A DNA stretch of 64,000 nt from Acidobacteriota bacterium (GTDB taxonomy: Bacteria > Acidobacteriota > Vicinamibacteria > Vicinamibacterales > JAKQTR01). Shown in pieces: positions 9,644 through 18,779 of the stretch (positions are counted from its first letter, which is position 1; each line of letters starts with the position of its first letter). The DNA lies in NCBI GenBank assembly GCA_026393755.1, contig JAPKZO010000028.1:310001-374000 (forward strand), in the 5' to 3' direction. The position numbers and the translations under genes were made by a program. Under the pieces are notes generated by a model. It worked only from the letters and a program-made list of their open reading frames with translations. It was not told where the DNA came from and searched no databases.

Positions 9644-10984
9644 ATGAGCCATTCTCGTCTTGTTCGATTCGTCGCCGCAGCCGAACTGCCCCTGATTATC
9701 GCAATCGCGCCACTGCTGCTCTTCCCGACTCCGGGACGCCTCACGGCACTAGCGGCCGTTCCAGTCATATGGTTGAGTGCGAAGACCACCAGCGGTCGGT
9801 TCATTCCCCACACGCCCGTCAATTCGGCGCTGTGGCTCCTGCTCGCCATGGTCGGCATCAGCCTGGGTGCAACATCGAGCGTACAAGGGAGCTTGGGCAA
9901 GGTCTCGGGGGTGGTTCTCGGCGCGCTGCTGTTCTGGGCGATCACGCGATGGATGACCATGCCGTGGCGACTGAAGGCTGGCACGGCGGTCTTTCTGATC
10001 GCCGGCGCCTGCCTGGCCGTGATCGGACTGCTTGCCGCGCCCGATAACTTCAGCATGGCGTCGTGGCCCTGGTTGCGGCGCCTTGTCCTCCGCCTGGGTG
10101 GTGCCGAGGTTCACCCTAACCCGGTGGCCGGCTGCCTGACGCTGTTCGTGCCCTTACAGATCGCCTTGCTCGCCGCGGGCTCGCATCGGTGGATGCGGCC
10201 ACGGCCCAGCAGCGACTCGGCTGGCGTGTCGCTCGTAGTTCTTCAGATCGCCCTCCTGGGCCTGACATTGGGCACGCTGCTCTCCATGCGTTCCCGCGGT
10301 GCCTGGGCTGGACTGGCCGTCGCGACTGTCGCCTTTCTGATGTGGTACGGCCGCCGGACTCGAATGGTGGCAGCGGTCTCTGGCGCTGCACTGGCCCTCG
10401 CTATGACGCTGCCGTCGCCGCGGAACGTTCTTGACAGTCAGACGTTCAGCAAGGCGGGAGCGAGCCTGCTGGACAGCGTCTCGATTCGAGTCGGACTCTG
10501 GTCCAAAGCCCTTGATGGCATCAGGGATTCTCCGTTGACCGGGCTGGGGATGAACACATTTCGAAAGGTGATGCCGGTTCGGTACCCCTTGTCCTCTCCA
10601 CCGGCATTTCCAAACGCCGACGTGGCTCACGCCCACGACAACTTCCTGCAGGCGGCGCTTGATCTCGGGATCCCGGGTCTTGTCGCCTACGTGTCGCTCT
10701 GCATTGTCTCGCTTGTGCTGCTCGTGATGGTCTACCGCCATTCCGAGGATCGGGTGTACCGGGTCATGGCTGGCGGCCTCGGTGCTGGCCTGATTGCCTA
10801 TTTCGTGTTCGGCATCACGGACGCCATCCCTTTGGGCTCGAAGCTCGGCGTTCTCTTTTGGCTCACGTTGGCCGTGACGGTGGCTCTCCACCGCGTTGCA
10901 TTGATGGGAGAGTGGAGCCACGAAGCCGCTGGTCGGGATGGGGTGTCCGTTCAGGCGGCGGTTCAATCCAGAAGTGCGTTGTAG
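9644..10984 (+). CDS. O-antigen ligase / polymerase family membrane protein
   Basis: 446 aa with about ten to twelve predicted transmembrane segments and a periplasmic loop before FPNADVAHAHDNFLQAALDL, the Wzy_C/WaaL signature, in which the His of AHDNFL is the family-conserved residue. A basic, glycine-rich SMRSRGAWAGL segment precedes it. The protein would join or polymerise undecaprenyl-linked glycans in the periplasm. The ATG at 9644 has a GGGA stretch 5-9 bases upstream. It is the only plus-strand gene in the first 40 kb and its 3' end overlaps the convergent GT4 gene by 22 bp. Together with the second Wzy-like gene at 17.5-18.8 kb it gives the locus one candidate polymerase and one candidate ligase, but which is which is not clear. 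Confidence 0.85.
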   Translation: MSHSRLVRFVAAAELPLIIAIAPLLLFPTPGRLTALAAVPVIWLSAKTTSGRFIPHTPVNSALWLLLAMVGISLGATSSVQGSLGKVSGVVLGALLFWAITRWMTMPWRLKAGTAVFLIAGACLAVIGLLAAPDNFSMASWPWLRRLVLRLGGAEVHPNPVAGCLTLFVPLQIALLAAGSHRWMRPRPSSDSAGVSLVVLQIALLGLTLGTLLSMRSRGAWAGLAVATVAFLMWYGRRTRMVAAVSGAALALAMTLPSPRNVLDSQTFSKAGASLLDSVSIRVGLWSKALDGIRDSPLTGLGMNTFRKVMPVRYPLSSPPAFPNADVAHAHDNFLQAALDLGIPGLVAYVSLCIVSLVLLVMVYRHSEDRVYRVMAGGLGAGLIAYFVFGITDAIPLGSKLGVLFWLTLAVTVALHRVALMGEWSHEAAGRDGVSVQAAVQSRSAL

Positions 10985-12081
10985 ATCTCCACCAGTCTTG
11001 GCCCCACGACGTCAAACGTGAAATGAGCGAGGGCCTTGCGGCGGTTGTGCTCCCCCATGTCGCGGAAGCGCCCTGCGGCCACGAACCTGTCGAGCGCGGC
11101 GAGCGCGCCATCAACGTCGCCAGGTGAACAGAGTTCCCCCCCTTTTCCTTCATCGATCATCTCAGGCACCGATCCGACGTTCGTAGCGATCACTGGCAAC
11201 CCCGAGCACATCGCCTCCGTGACCGCGAGCGGAAAACCCTCGTGGTAAGAAAGGAAGATGAAGAACGTGCTTTCGCGCAGCGCCTGTGTCAATTCGTCAT
11301 TCGTCAAGTTGACCCGCAGCGTCACGTTCTGCGGCAGGGACTCCATTGCGGGTTTGAACGAATCAACGACCGACGCACTGACGAGAGTGAAATCGATGTC
11401 GGGCCGCCGGCGTGCCACTTCCACGACATCAAGCGCCCCCTTTTGCTGTGTCAAGGCGCCAACATAGATCCCTTGCCGTCGCGCGCGATCGGCCGGGTTC
11501 GGCACTGGCCTGGACGGAAAGAACTGCTCGGCGTCCACATAGTTCGGCAAATAGAACGCCCCATCTCTCGCGGGACTGGTCCGATGCACGTACTCCAGGT
11601 CGGGGGTATTGCTGACGATGTTCACTTGCGACCTGACCATCAGGCGGTGTAGCAGATTGACGTGGATGCCCGGTTCCTTCACGAACTGCGCAATGCTGCC
11701 GTGGTAATGGGTCAGCACCCTCGCGCGGCCAACGTGCGCAGCAGCTGCGCACGTCCAGTCGCGAACGATGCCAGTACGCGCCAAACTACAGTTGATATGC
11801 ACGATGTCCGGCCGGAAGACCAACAGCGCTTTCGCCAGTTTCGCCAAGATGCCGGTGTTCCTGCGCAGTTCTCTTGCGCTGAAGGAAGTCGCGGCATGCA
11901 TCTTCCGGCCTGGAGCGCTGGTGTTCACAACCTCGACGCGGAAGTCGCCTGGCAGGCCCCTTCGGCTGAGAATGTCCATGAGGCTGGCAATCCCCCCGGG
12001 TGGGGGTAGGCACGGCGAGACGTAGAGAACCCGGGTCGGTCCCACGCGCACAGGTGAACTCTTCTCGTTCAGTATCCGCAA
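10963..12081 (-). CDS. glycosyltransferase, GT4 family
   Basis: 372 aa GT-B enzyme. The N-terminal glycine-rich loop (VLYVSPCLPPPGGIASLM) is typical of GT4, and the C-terminal Rossmann fold holds IYVGALTQQKGALDVVEVA and the EX7E region YHEGFPLAVTEAMCSGLPVIA. It probably transfers a hexose or deoxyhexose from a nucleotide donor onto the lipid-linked repeat on the cytoplasmic face. It lies 9 bp downstream of the methyltransferase gene, suggesting cotranscription, and its 3' end overlaps the convergent O-antigen ligase gene. Confidence 0.88.
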   Translation of the reverse strand: MRILNEKSSPVRVGPTRVLYVSPCLPPPGGIASLMDILSRRGLPGDFRVEVVNTSAPGRKMHAATSFSARELRRNTGILAKLAKALLVFRPDIVHINCSLARTGIVRDWTCAAAAHVGRARVLTHYHGSIAQFVKEPGIHVNLLHRLMVRSQVNIVSNTPDLEYVHRTSPARDGAFYLPNYVDAEQFFPSRPVPNPADRARRQGIYVGALTQQKGALDVVEVARRRPDIDFTLVSASVVDSFKPAMESLPQNVTLRVNLTNDELTQALRESTFFIFLSYHEGFPLAVTEAMCSGLPVIATNVGSVPEMIDEGKGGELCSPGDVDGALAALDRFVAAGRFRDMGEHNRRKALAHFTFDVVGPRLVEIYNALLD

Positions 12082-12090
12082 TCGCGTCGG

Positions 12091-12897
12091 CTACTTGATT
12101 CCTTCTATCAACAGTTGCAGTCCGACAACGCCATCAAATTGCCTGAGCATCCATCGTGGCCAGAGCTTTTTTAGAACCGCGAGGGCCACGCTTCGATGGC
12201 GTTGGCCAACGTCGCCCAGCAGGAGATCGCCGAATGAGAGCTTGACGCTGATCCTGACGGCAGAGAACTCTCGAAAGAGCGACCGCGCCTCAGATCGGGA
12301 GAACGCCTTGGTCCCAGGGCTCTCAAGGTACATCCCATACACGTCTCGCAGCGTCATCAGCACGCGTCCTCTGAGAAGCGCATAACGCAGCCACAGAAGC
12401 CATCCAACCGGAGAGGCCGAGTGGTAGATCATGATTCGACAGCGGCCGCCCGTGCGGAGAACTCGGTAGACTTCCGATACCGCTCGTCCGGTATCCGGGG
12501 AGTGGTGGAGGCAGCCCCACGAGTAGACCAGGTCGAACGATCTGTCAGGAAACGGAAGGCACTCTGCGTCGCCGACAAGCACACGAGGCTGTTGGCCGAA
12601 TAGTTGCAGTCTCTCTCTCGTGTATGCAACTGCACGAGGCGTGAGATCGACGCCGACGAGGCATTTTGGATGAGCTTCGGCCAGCCGCAGATGATCAGCG
12701 CCCATGCCAACGCCAATTTCCAGGACGTCCTGGTCTTTACTGCTCTCGAACTGCGCAAAGTCAGCGATGTACGGTTCGAGTTGATATCGTGCCCGGGCGT
12801 GCTGCGCCAGTCGCTCGCGCGGGTCGGATCCGACCGCATAGAGCTCTCCGCACGAGGCGGCATCCCAGAAGTCGCGTACTTCATGTTTTTCAGTCAT
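12091..12897 (-). CDS. class I SAM-dependent methyltransferase
   Basis: 268 aa with a classic seven-beta-strand methyltransferase core: motif I DVLEIGVGMGADHLRLA, motif II VGVDLTPRAVAYTRERL, and DAECLPFPDRSFDLVYSWGCLHHS carrying the acidic and aromatic residues that bind SAM. A C-terminal membrane-hugging helix is likely (GWLLWLRYALLRGR). Such enzymes in O-antigen loci usually O-methylate a sugar, but any small substrate is possible. The start is taken at the ATG at 12897 (MTEKHEVRDFWD), where homologous sequence begins; the frame is open further upstream. Confidence 0.85.
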   Translation of the reverse strand: MTEKHEVRDFWDAASCGELYAVGSDPRERLAQHARARYQLEPYIADFAQFESSKDQDVLEIGVGMGADHLRLAEAHPKCLVGVDLTPRAVAYTRERLQLFGQQPRVLVGDAECLPFPDRSFDLVYSWGCLHHSPDTGRAVSEVYRVLRTGGRCRIMIYHSASPVGWLLWLRYALLRGRVLMTLRDVYGMYLESPGTKAFSRSEARSLFREFSAVRISVKLSFGDLLLGDVGQRHRSVALAVLKKLWPRWMLRQFDGVVGLQLLIEGIK

Positions 12898-13020
12898 CAG
12901 GAACGGAATCCCTCGGCGAGTCGCCGGACGACGACAGATGGAGCGGCTGGTGGGCGGTTCTCCGAGGATCGTCGTCCGCCAAGCCGGGTAGTCCACCTGT
13001 GCGCGCCGGCGGTCAAGCGA

Positions 13021-14694
13021 TCAGTGCGCGCGGCGGTCGGGGACGGCCGGCTGCGCGGCAACGGCGCTCTCGGGCGGTGTGCGCGTGTCGAGCATGCGGT
13101 TCAGCCGCTTCTCGAGGACTCGCACACGCGCCTTTTCGTGGATCGCTCCTTTGATGGCGGCCGGTGCAACCTTGTAGATCGCCTTCTTCAGTAAGTTCCG
13201 CAGCATGTGGCCTCCAGGAGCAGGTCTTGGCTCCATCCTTTGCGCCTCTGTCATCCGCTGCGCGGCTTCGAAATCCTTCATTCGCCCCCGTCTCACGAGT
13301 TCGTCGTAGTACTCCTTCAGCAGGGCAAGACGGTCCGGCAGGACCGGGTAGCCGAAGATGCATTGCACGCCGAGTTCCTGCATCAGGTCGGTGTAGCGTA
13401 CGAAACGCTCCATGCGCATGGGGTATGTGTTGGTGCCATCGGCCGTTGACCACCAGAGTGAGCCGAGATCGAGGTCAAGCCCGTGCTTCTCGGGGTTCTT
13501 GCATCCCTCCGACCCCTCGGGGAAGTAGCAGAACCACAGACTCGGCGCAATGACGGAAATATAGCTGTGGTTGCGCCTCAGGAAGTCCATCTGCGCCTGG
13601 AAGTCCTCGTCGGTCTCGCCAGGCAGGCCGAACATCGTGCAGATAGCCACTTCGATGCCTGCGTCATGCGTGTCGCGGATGATCCGTTCAAAGTCCGCAC
13701 CGCGGGCGAGGGTCTTCCCGGCGCTCTCCAGCACACTTGCGACCGGGGTCTCGAGTCCATAGTCGAAGAATACGCATCCGGCAGCGCGTAGCTTTGCCAG
13801 CAACCGCGCGTCCATCTCGGGGCGGATCATCCCGTTGTTAACCGCCCACTTCAGACCGAGGTTGGCTTCAATCATGAGGTCGCAGAAGCGCTCTAACACG
13901 CGGACGTTACCGTTGCTCGTCGATTCCTGAAACCGGAACATCTCAAGCGACCCGTAGCGCTCCTTCTGCGTCCTGACGTCCTCGAAGATCCGCTCGGCCG
14001 AACGAGTGCGGTACCGGCCGAGAAAGGTCCGTTCTGTGCAGTAGATGCAGGCGTTCGGGCAGCCCCGGCTCGAGTACATGGGGAAAGCATGCGGGTCCCG
14101 GTAGAGCTCGAAGTCGAAATCTGAGAAATCGAGCAGAGGTAGCGAGTCGAGCCTGATAGGCTTCTCGCGGGCATTGACGATGCGCCGCGTCTCCTCACCG
14201 CGCGCGATACGCGTGAGCGCTTCCTCTCCGTCACCCAGGACGAAGTGGTCGATCCAGGGAAACCGTTCTCCGTATGCCTCGACGTCACCCAAGTAAGCTA
14301 CTTCAGGCCCGCCGAAGGCGATCCGGACTTCGGGCGCCTTTTGCTTGAGTGCCGCAGCGAATCGCTCGGTCAGCAACCGATTGGAGCAGAACAGTGAGAA
14401 CCCGACCGTCCTGGCCTTCGTCTCGAGGACGTCGTCTATCAGGCTCGACAGCACGGCTTGGTTGTCTCGCCAGAACGTATCGACGAAATTGCTCCGCTCC
14501 CAGGCCTCGAGACCGTGGGAGAGGTCCCACATGTGCCGGTACCGAGACAGCAGATGGTACAGTTCGACATTGAAGTCGAAGACGCTCACCGACACGCCCT
14601 TGCTGCGCAGATAGCTCACCAGGGAGGCGAGCGTCAAAGGAATGTCGGTGATCCCCCACGCGGGGAGCATCACCAGACTGACGTTCGTTGGCAT
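13021..14694 (-). CDS. B12-binding radical SAM protein
   Basis: 557 aa. An N-terminal Rossmann-like cobalamin-binding region (LVMLPAWGITDIPLTLASLV) is followed by a radical SAM core with the CX3CX2C cluster motif in SRGCPNACIYCTERTF. A further conserved stretch, TICMFGLPGETDEDFQAQM-like, lies in the barrel (seen as AICTMFGLPGETDEDF). Enzymes with this layout carry out methylations or radical rearrangements on lipids, sugars or antibiotics. In this setting a C-methylation or modification of a sugar or lipid carrier is plausible, but the substrate is unknown. The C-terminal 100 residues are basic and lower in conservation. The ATG at 14694 is preferred over one seven codons upstream. Confidence 0.88.
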   Translation of the reverse strand: MPTNVSLVMLPAWGITDIPLTLASLVSYLRSKGVSVSVFDFNVELYHLLSRYRHMWDLSHGLEAWERSNFVDTFWRDNQAVLSSLIDDVLETKARTVGFSLFCSNRLLTERFAAALKQKAPEVRIAFGGPEVAYLGDVEAYGERFPWIDHFVLGDGEEALTRIARGEETRRIVNAREKPIRLDSLPLLDFSDFDFELYRDPHAFPMYSSRGCPNACIYCTERTFLGRYRTRSAERIFEDVRTQKERYGSLEMFRFQESTSNGNVRVLERFCDLMIEANLGLKWAVNNGMIRPEMDARLLAKLRAAGCVFFDYGLETPVASVLESAGKTLARGADFERIIRDTHDAGIEVAICTMFGLPGETDEDFQAQMDFLRRNHSYISVIAPSLWFCYFPEGSEGCKNPEKHGLDLDLGSLWWSTADGTNTYPMRMERFVRYTDLMQELGVQCIFGYPVLPDRLALLKEYYDELVRRGRMKDFEAAQRMTEAQRMEPRPAPGGHMLRNLLKKAIYKVAPAAIKGAIHEKARVRVLEKRLNRMLDTRTPPESAVAAQPAVPDRRAH

Positions 14695-14715
14695 CAGCAA
14701 TCTACTTCCCCTCAC

Positions 14716-14919
14716 CGTTCACCTACAACACGCGATACCACGACGACGGCGGGCCACCTGCGACGTGATCCAGCGAGAGTGGCTGCGTGAAGATCGCTTT
14801 GGTGATGCCGCGGGCCGACGTGTGCGGATCTTGGGTGTTGATGGGCCGAACCGTGGCTATGCGGACGTCGAAGGCGCGAGAGTAGGTTCCGGCAAGGTTC
14901 CCCACGACATTGAGCAACG
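14716..14919. other. gap between the MBOAT gene and the radical SAM gene
   Basis: About 200 bp with no convincing reading frame. No strong hairpin with a T-run was found, so whether transcription stops here is unknown. Confidence 0.4.
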
Positions 14920-16383
14920 TCAGAAGTCAGCATAGAGAAACTTCACCGCCTCTTCCGGAGCGCACGTTATCAGCAAAGCGATAACGGCGTAGCACACCGA
15001 CCATTGCAGCCAAGGCGGCGTCCACTCGATCGACAGGCCGTGCGGGCGGTCACGTTGAAACCACTCCACCATAAACACGACTATCGCCATCGCAACCGCT
15101 GTGACCATCGCGATGCCAATGTGTCGCTCTTGTGAAAACGCAGATAGCAACGGGTATTTCGTCCACGACCGTGAGGTCATTGCTCCAACGTACGCAAACG
15201 CGCTGCTCACGCTTCCGGCACGGAAGAAGACCCACGCAAACGTAACAAGCGTAAACGTGAAGGCCATTTGCGTCATCTCTCGCAGTGTCGGCCATCGTCT
15301 TCCTCGCGCGACGATTCGAGAGCGCTTCCCCGGCGGACGCGCTATGAGTGGGAAGAAATACAACCCAACAAGCACGCCCCACGCCACAAACGTCCATTTG
15401 GGCCCATGCCACAGTCCGCAAGCAGCAAACGTAAGGAGGATATTCAGACACCACCGGAGGGTGCCACGGTAGTTTGCTCCCAAAGGGAAGAAGACATAAT
15501 CACGGAACCATGACGAGAGGGAGATGTGCCACCGACGTCAGAACTCTCCTATGTCGCGTGAGAAATACGGATACGCGAAATTGCGCGTGAGTTCGATCCC
15601 TAGAAGTCGACCTATCCCCATGGCCATATCCGAGTAACCGGAAAAATCACAATAGATCTGGATGCTGAAGAACAGCGTTCCGATCGCCAGTTCCCCACCG
15701 CCCGCCAGGCTCTGCTGGGTGTAGATGCGGTCCACAATCAATGCGAGATTGTCGGCTACGACCACCTTCTTGAGGGCTCCCCAGAGGAATTGTCTTACTC
15801 CGTCGCTCAAAGCCTCGTCGTTTACTTCGGCGCGGCGTTTGAGTTGGGGCAGCAACGTTGTGCCGCGCTCAATCGGCCCGGCGAGCATGACCGGAAAACA
15901 AGACAGGTACGCGACAAATCTCGGGAAGTTCCTTTCGGCCGGGATTGTCCCTCGGTAGACGTCAACCAGATAGCTCATCTTCGCGAACGTGTAGAAGCTG
16001 ATTCCAACGGGCAGAATGGCGCGGTACGCCCAAGGAGCCATTTGTGCGCCGAATGGTTCCCAAAGATCCGTCAACGAAACAACGAGGAATGTCGAGTACT
16101 TGAGATAGGCCAGTGGCAGGAGGCTCAGGAGCAAGGCTCCGGCAAGCCATCTTCCTTTCGTGGCTTCAGACTCGGCCGACGAGATCTTCAGGCCGATGGC
16201 GTAGTCGATCGATATTGTCAGAAGCAGCAGCGGAACGAGTTGGGGGTTCCACGAACCGTAAAAGGCGAGGTTCGCGACTATGAGGACGGCGTTCCGTGAG
16301 CCGACAGATCGTCTATTTGCTGTCCAGTACGCCGCGAAGACCACGCAGAGGAAGAGAATGAACGGCAGCGAAACAAAAGTCAT
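14920..16383 (-). pseudogene. MBOAT O-acyltransferase (AlgI-like) interrupted by an in-frame TGA
   Basis: The full frame (487 codons plus stop) encodes a multi-pass membrane-bound O-acyltransferase that would pass acetyl groups across the inner membrane for polysaccharide O-acetylation. The first 281 codons end in YPYFSRDIGEF. A TGA at 15540-15538 then stands where the family has Trp in the conserved block SRDIGEFWRRWHISLS, and the same frame resumes at once with RRWHISLSSWFRDY and continues to the catalytic His region CGLWHGPKWTFVAWG. Only a single base (TGG to TGA) is needed to explain this. The gene overlaps the upstream SGNH gene by 4 bp. It could be a true nonsense mutation, a sequencing or assembly error, or leaky readthrough; the active-site half is lost if termination is complete. 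Confidence 0.85.
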
Positions 16384-17417
16384 CGCGGCACGTCCGGCAG
16401 AAACACAGGGTCGGCACCGGAAGTCGCTTCGTTTCCTCCTCGGCGCGCGAGTTCATGCACGATGCGTTGAAGCAAGATCCGGCGACCCTCGGGCTCCAGG
16501 TGTGCTTCGTCACGAAAACAGATTATGCCGGCACTTTCATCAAACGCTGTCAACCCGTTGATGTAGCTGGCGTTGTCCGGCCACTGGACTGACTCGAGGG
16601 CGCCGTTCAGTTGCTTCATGGCCCCTGGCATGAACTGCTTACGATAGGCCCAGTTCTTCGACACCGATTGTTCGGCCGTTGGAGGGCCCTGACGAAGGTA
16701 AAGATACGGTTGCAGGACCGCAACGTGTCGTGCGCCAATCCCCCTGGCAAGGAGTGAAATCTTGGTGATGTTCGAGCGGTACAGCGCGACAGTGCTGTCG
16801 ATCAACGCGTGGTCAAGTCCAACTGCCACTTCGCGCCGGCGCTCGGCGATCTTCCGCGCAGTATTGACCAACTGTGAAGTGGCGAGTAACCGTGTCACCC
16901 AGAAAGTGGTTGGGTTGGTAAGTGCCTGCTCGATAGCGATGTTGAGGTATGGAATGCCTGGTTTTCCGGTCTTTGTGACTCCGATGATGTCGTTAATCCC
17001 ATCAAGGGTGACAATTAGATCCGGTTGAAGTTGCATTCCGTAAAGGCTCAACTGGACAAGTTCCTGACTCGAGTTGTAGCCCCCCTGTGAAAGATTGAGC
17101 ACCTCGACCTTGCGACCGAATAATCGCTCAAACGCGGCCTCGAGTTCCTCGCGCGTGAATTGCTGTGCGGTAGAGGAGCCGCACCAGAGGACTCGAGGAA
17201 CACCTTCTCGTCGAGGTCGGTAGGCGTATGTCGCCTCGTCGCCCGCCGTGATCAGAAACGGCGCATAGTTGAGTTGTTCCTGGTTCGCATGGTTGGCGCT
17301 GCCGTACTGCCACCAAATCGCGACACGCGCGGCGGATTCGCCCAGAAGGAACAGGAACGCGATGGCCGCTAACGGAATGAGCCGATCTACCCATTTCTGC
17401 GGGGAATCCTGGCTCAC
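16380..17417 (-). CDS. SGNH/GDSL hydrolase-like protein (AlgJ/X-type partner of MBOAT)
   Basis: 345 aa with an N-terminal transmembrane anchor (residues about 13-32) and a periplasmic SGNH domain. Block I is WCGSSTAQQ (catalytic Ser in GSS), block III is TLDGINDIIG (the GxND-like Asn), and block V is FRDEAHLEPEG (the DxxH pair). Proteins of this kind sit beside MBOAT genes and either transfer the acetyl group to the glycan or assist that step. It overlaps the MBOAT gene by 4 bp (ATGA), so the pair is translationally coupled. The function depends on whether the interrupted MBOAT partner is still made. Confidence 0.8.
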   Translation of the reverse strand: MSQDSPQKWVDRLIPLAAIAFLFLLGESAARVAIWWQYGSANHANQEQLNYAPFLITAGDEATYAYRPRREGVPRVLWCGSSTAQQFTREELEAAFERLFGRKVEVLNLSQGGYNSSQELVQLSLYGMQLQPDLIVTLDGINDIIGVTKTGKPGIPYLNIAIEQALTNPTTFWVTRLLATSQLVNTARKIAERRREVAVGLDHALIDSTVALYRSNITKISLLARGIGARHVAVLQPYLYLRQGPPTAEQSVSKNWAYRKQFMPGAMKQLNGALESVQWPDNASYINGLTAFDESAGIICFRDEAHLEPEGRRILLQRIVHELARRGGNEATSGADPVFLPDVPR

Positions 17418-17469
17418 TCTGGCCTCTGTGTGCGCTGGGAACGGCGTCGGGAACGGGGGGGGTGGTCAC

Positions 17470-18774
17470 TCAAGAGTCAGCACGCCCCGAGAGTCGCTCT
17501 GTGTTTCGTTGTTCGCGGAGATCTCGGTACGATTGTGTGACTTGACGCGGTGCTACGACCCAATCGCCCCGAATGGCTGCGATAAGGGGGGCTGCGACAA
17601 GGAACGCGAACAGGGGAGAATCGAAAACCGTGACGCGCTGAAACACGAACATGATGAGCGGCGGCAGGCTGATGAATACACAGGCCATGAGGCGGTCTGG
17701 GCGCGGTTTGGCCAGGTACTTCAACGAGGTGAGCAGTGCGACCAAGATTATGACGCTGTAGCCGATCATGGCGCCCACGCCGCCTAGAACAAGGGCTGTA
17801 TACGGCGCGAAATCGGATCCCAAGTAATCGCTGTCGACTGTTCCAATTGCCGAAAGGGAGGCCCCCACCAGGGGGGTTCCGAGCGGGCGAGTCATGATCT
17901 GGTGTCCTAACGTCTTCCAGAACCGAATGGCATTCTCTTCCCGCACGGTCGCCGATTCCGCCTTGGCGTCGTAGCTGCGGACGAAGAAGTTACCGAACAG
18001 GGTGACGACCCCCACGGCGATAACCGCCAGGATCAGCCCGCGGACGAGCCAGCGCCGCGTCCACCACAGTGTGAAGGAGCCCGCCATTACCGCGGCACTG
18101 GCAAACCCGCCGAGCGAGTAAGACAGAAAAAAGGCGATCGGAAGAACCACCAGCCCAAAGCGTTTCCGGAACACGAGGGCGTAAACAATCGCAGGCAACA
18201 ACCACATCGCCAACGTACCTGGCTCGGGAAATACGCCGTGCATCCTGAAGTGCGGGCTGCCGTCCGGCGTTCTAAGGTAAGTCGTGAATATTCCCGTGTT
18301 GAAGCTGCCGTAGACCGTCTCAATCGGTTTCGTCGCCAGGTGCCCGGTAAACACGGCCCAGTACTCCACACAGGAGATCACTGAGGAGATCAACATGAAA
18401 CGATAGAAGACCAGCCACGACGCCGCGAGGCTGTACGACGGCATGAAGGGTACCGACAAGGCTGCACACCACGGGAGCAGCATGCCCAGACGACCGAGGG
18501 CCTGAGAGTCCAGGCTTCGGAGAATGTTGATGGCGTAGCCCAACAGAACAAGACCAGCGGGGAGCAAGAAGAAGAAGAACACCGACTCAGAGACCCTTCG
18601 GTAATTTGCTCCCAGGATCATGATCAGGAACGCACTCAAGGCAATCGCGTTCGCGACGCGAGCGGTTCCACGCAACCCAAGGATGTCGGGCAGGAGCGAT
18701 GTCTGGAATATCAACACGAGGAGCAGGAGCCACGACAGTGAGGGCGTCCACCATCTGTTCGGCTTCTTGGTCAT
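17470..18774 (-). CDS. polysaccharide polymerase / O-antigen ligase-like membrane protein (Wzy candidate)
   Basis: 434 aa, dominated by about ten to twelve hydrophobic helices, with a longer hydrophilic loop holding YGSFNTGIFTTYLRTPDGSPHFRMHGVFPEPGT-like sequence (key pieces FRMHGVFPEPG). An HGxFxEP-type stretch with a conserved His and Glu is common in Wzy-like O-antigen polymerases. The ATG at 18774 (MTKKPNRWW) is preferred to upstream starts because it lies 5 bp after the GT2 stop and begins the first cytosolic tail. As the protein lies in the run with Wzx, it is the better Wzy candidate in the window; sequence alone cannot separate polymerase from ligase. Confidence 0.75.
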   Translation of the reverse strand: MTKKPNRWWTPSLSWLLLLVLIFQTSLLPDILGLRGTARVANAIALSAFLIMILGANYRRVSESVFFFFLLPAGLVLLGYAINILRSLDSQALGRLGMLLPWCAALSVPFMPSYSLAASWLVFYRFMLISSVISCVEYWAVFTGHLATKPIETVYGSFNTGIFTTYLRTPDGSPHFRMHGVFPEPGTLAMWLLPAIVYALVFRKRFGLVVLPIAFFLSYSLGGFASAAVMAGSFTLWWTRRWLVRGLILAVIAVGVVTLFGNFFVRSYDAKAESATVREENAIRFWKTLGHQIMTRPLGTPLVGASLSAIGTVDSDYLGSDFAPYTALVLGGVGAMIGYSVIILVALLTSLKYLAKPRPDRLMACVFISLPPLIMFVFQRVTVFDSPLFAFLVAAPLIAAIRGDWVVAPRQVTQSYRDLREQRNTERLSGRADS

Positions 18775-18779
18775 CGCAC

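Noticed and set aside
15538-15540. TGA read as selenocysteine or as Trp by a variant code
   Set aside because: The family has Trp here, no SECIS-like hairpin is evident right after it, and TGA is used as a normal stop by many other genes in the window.
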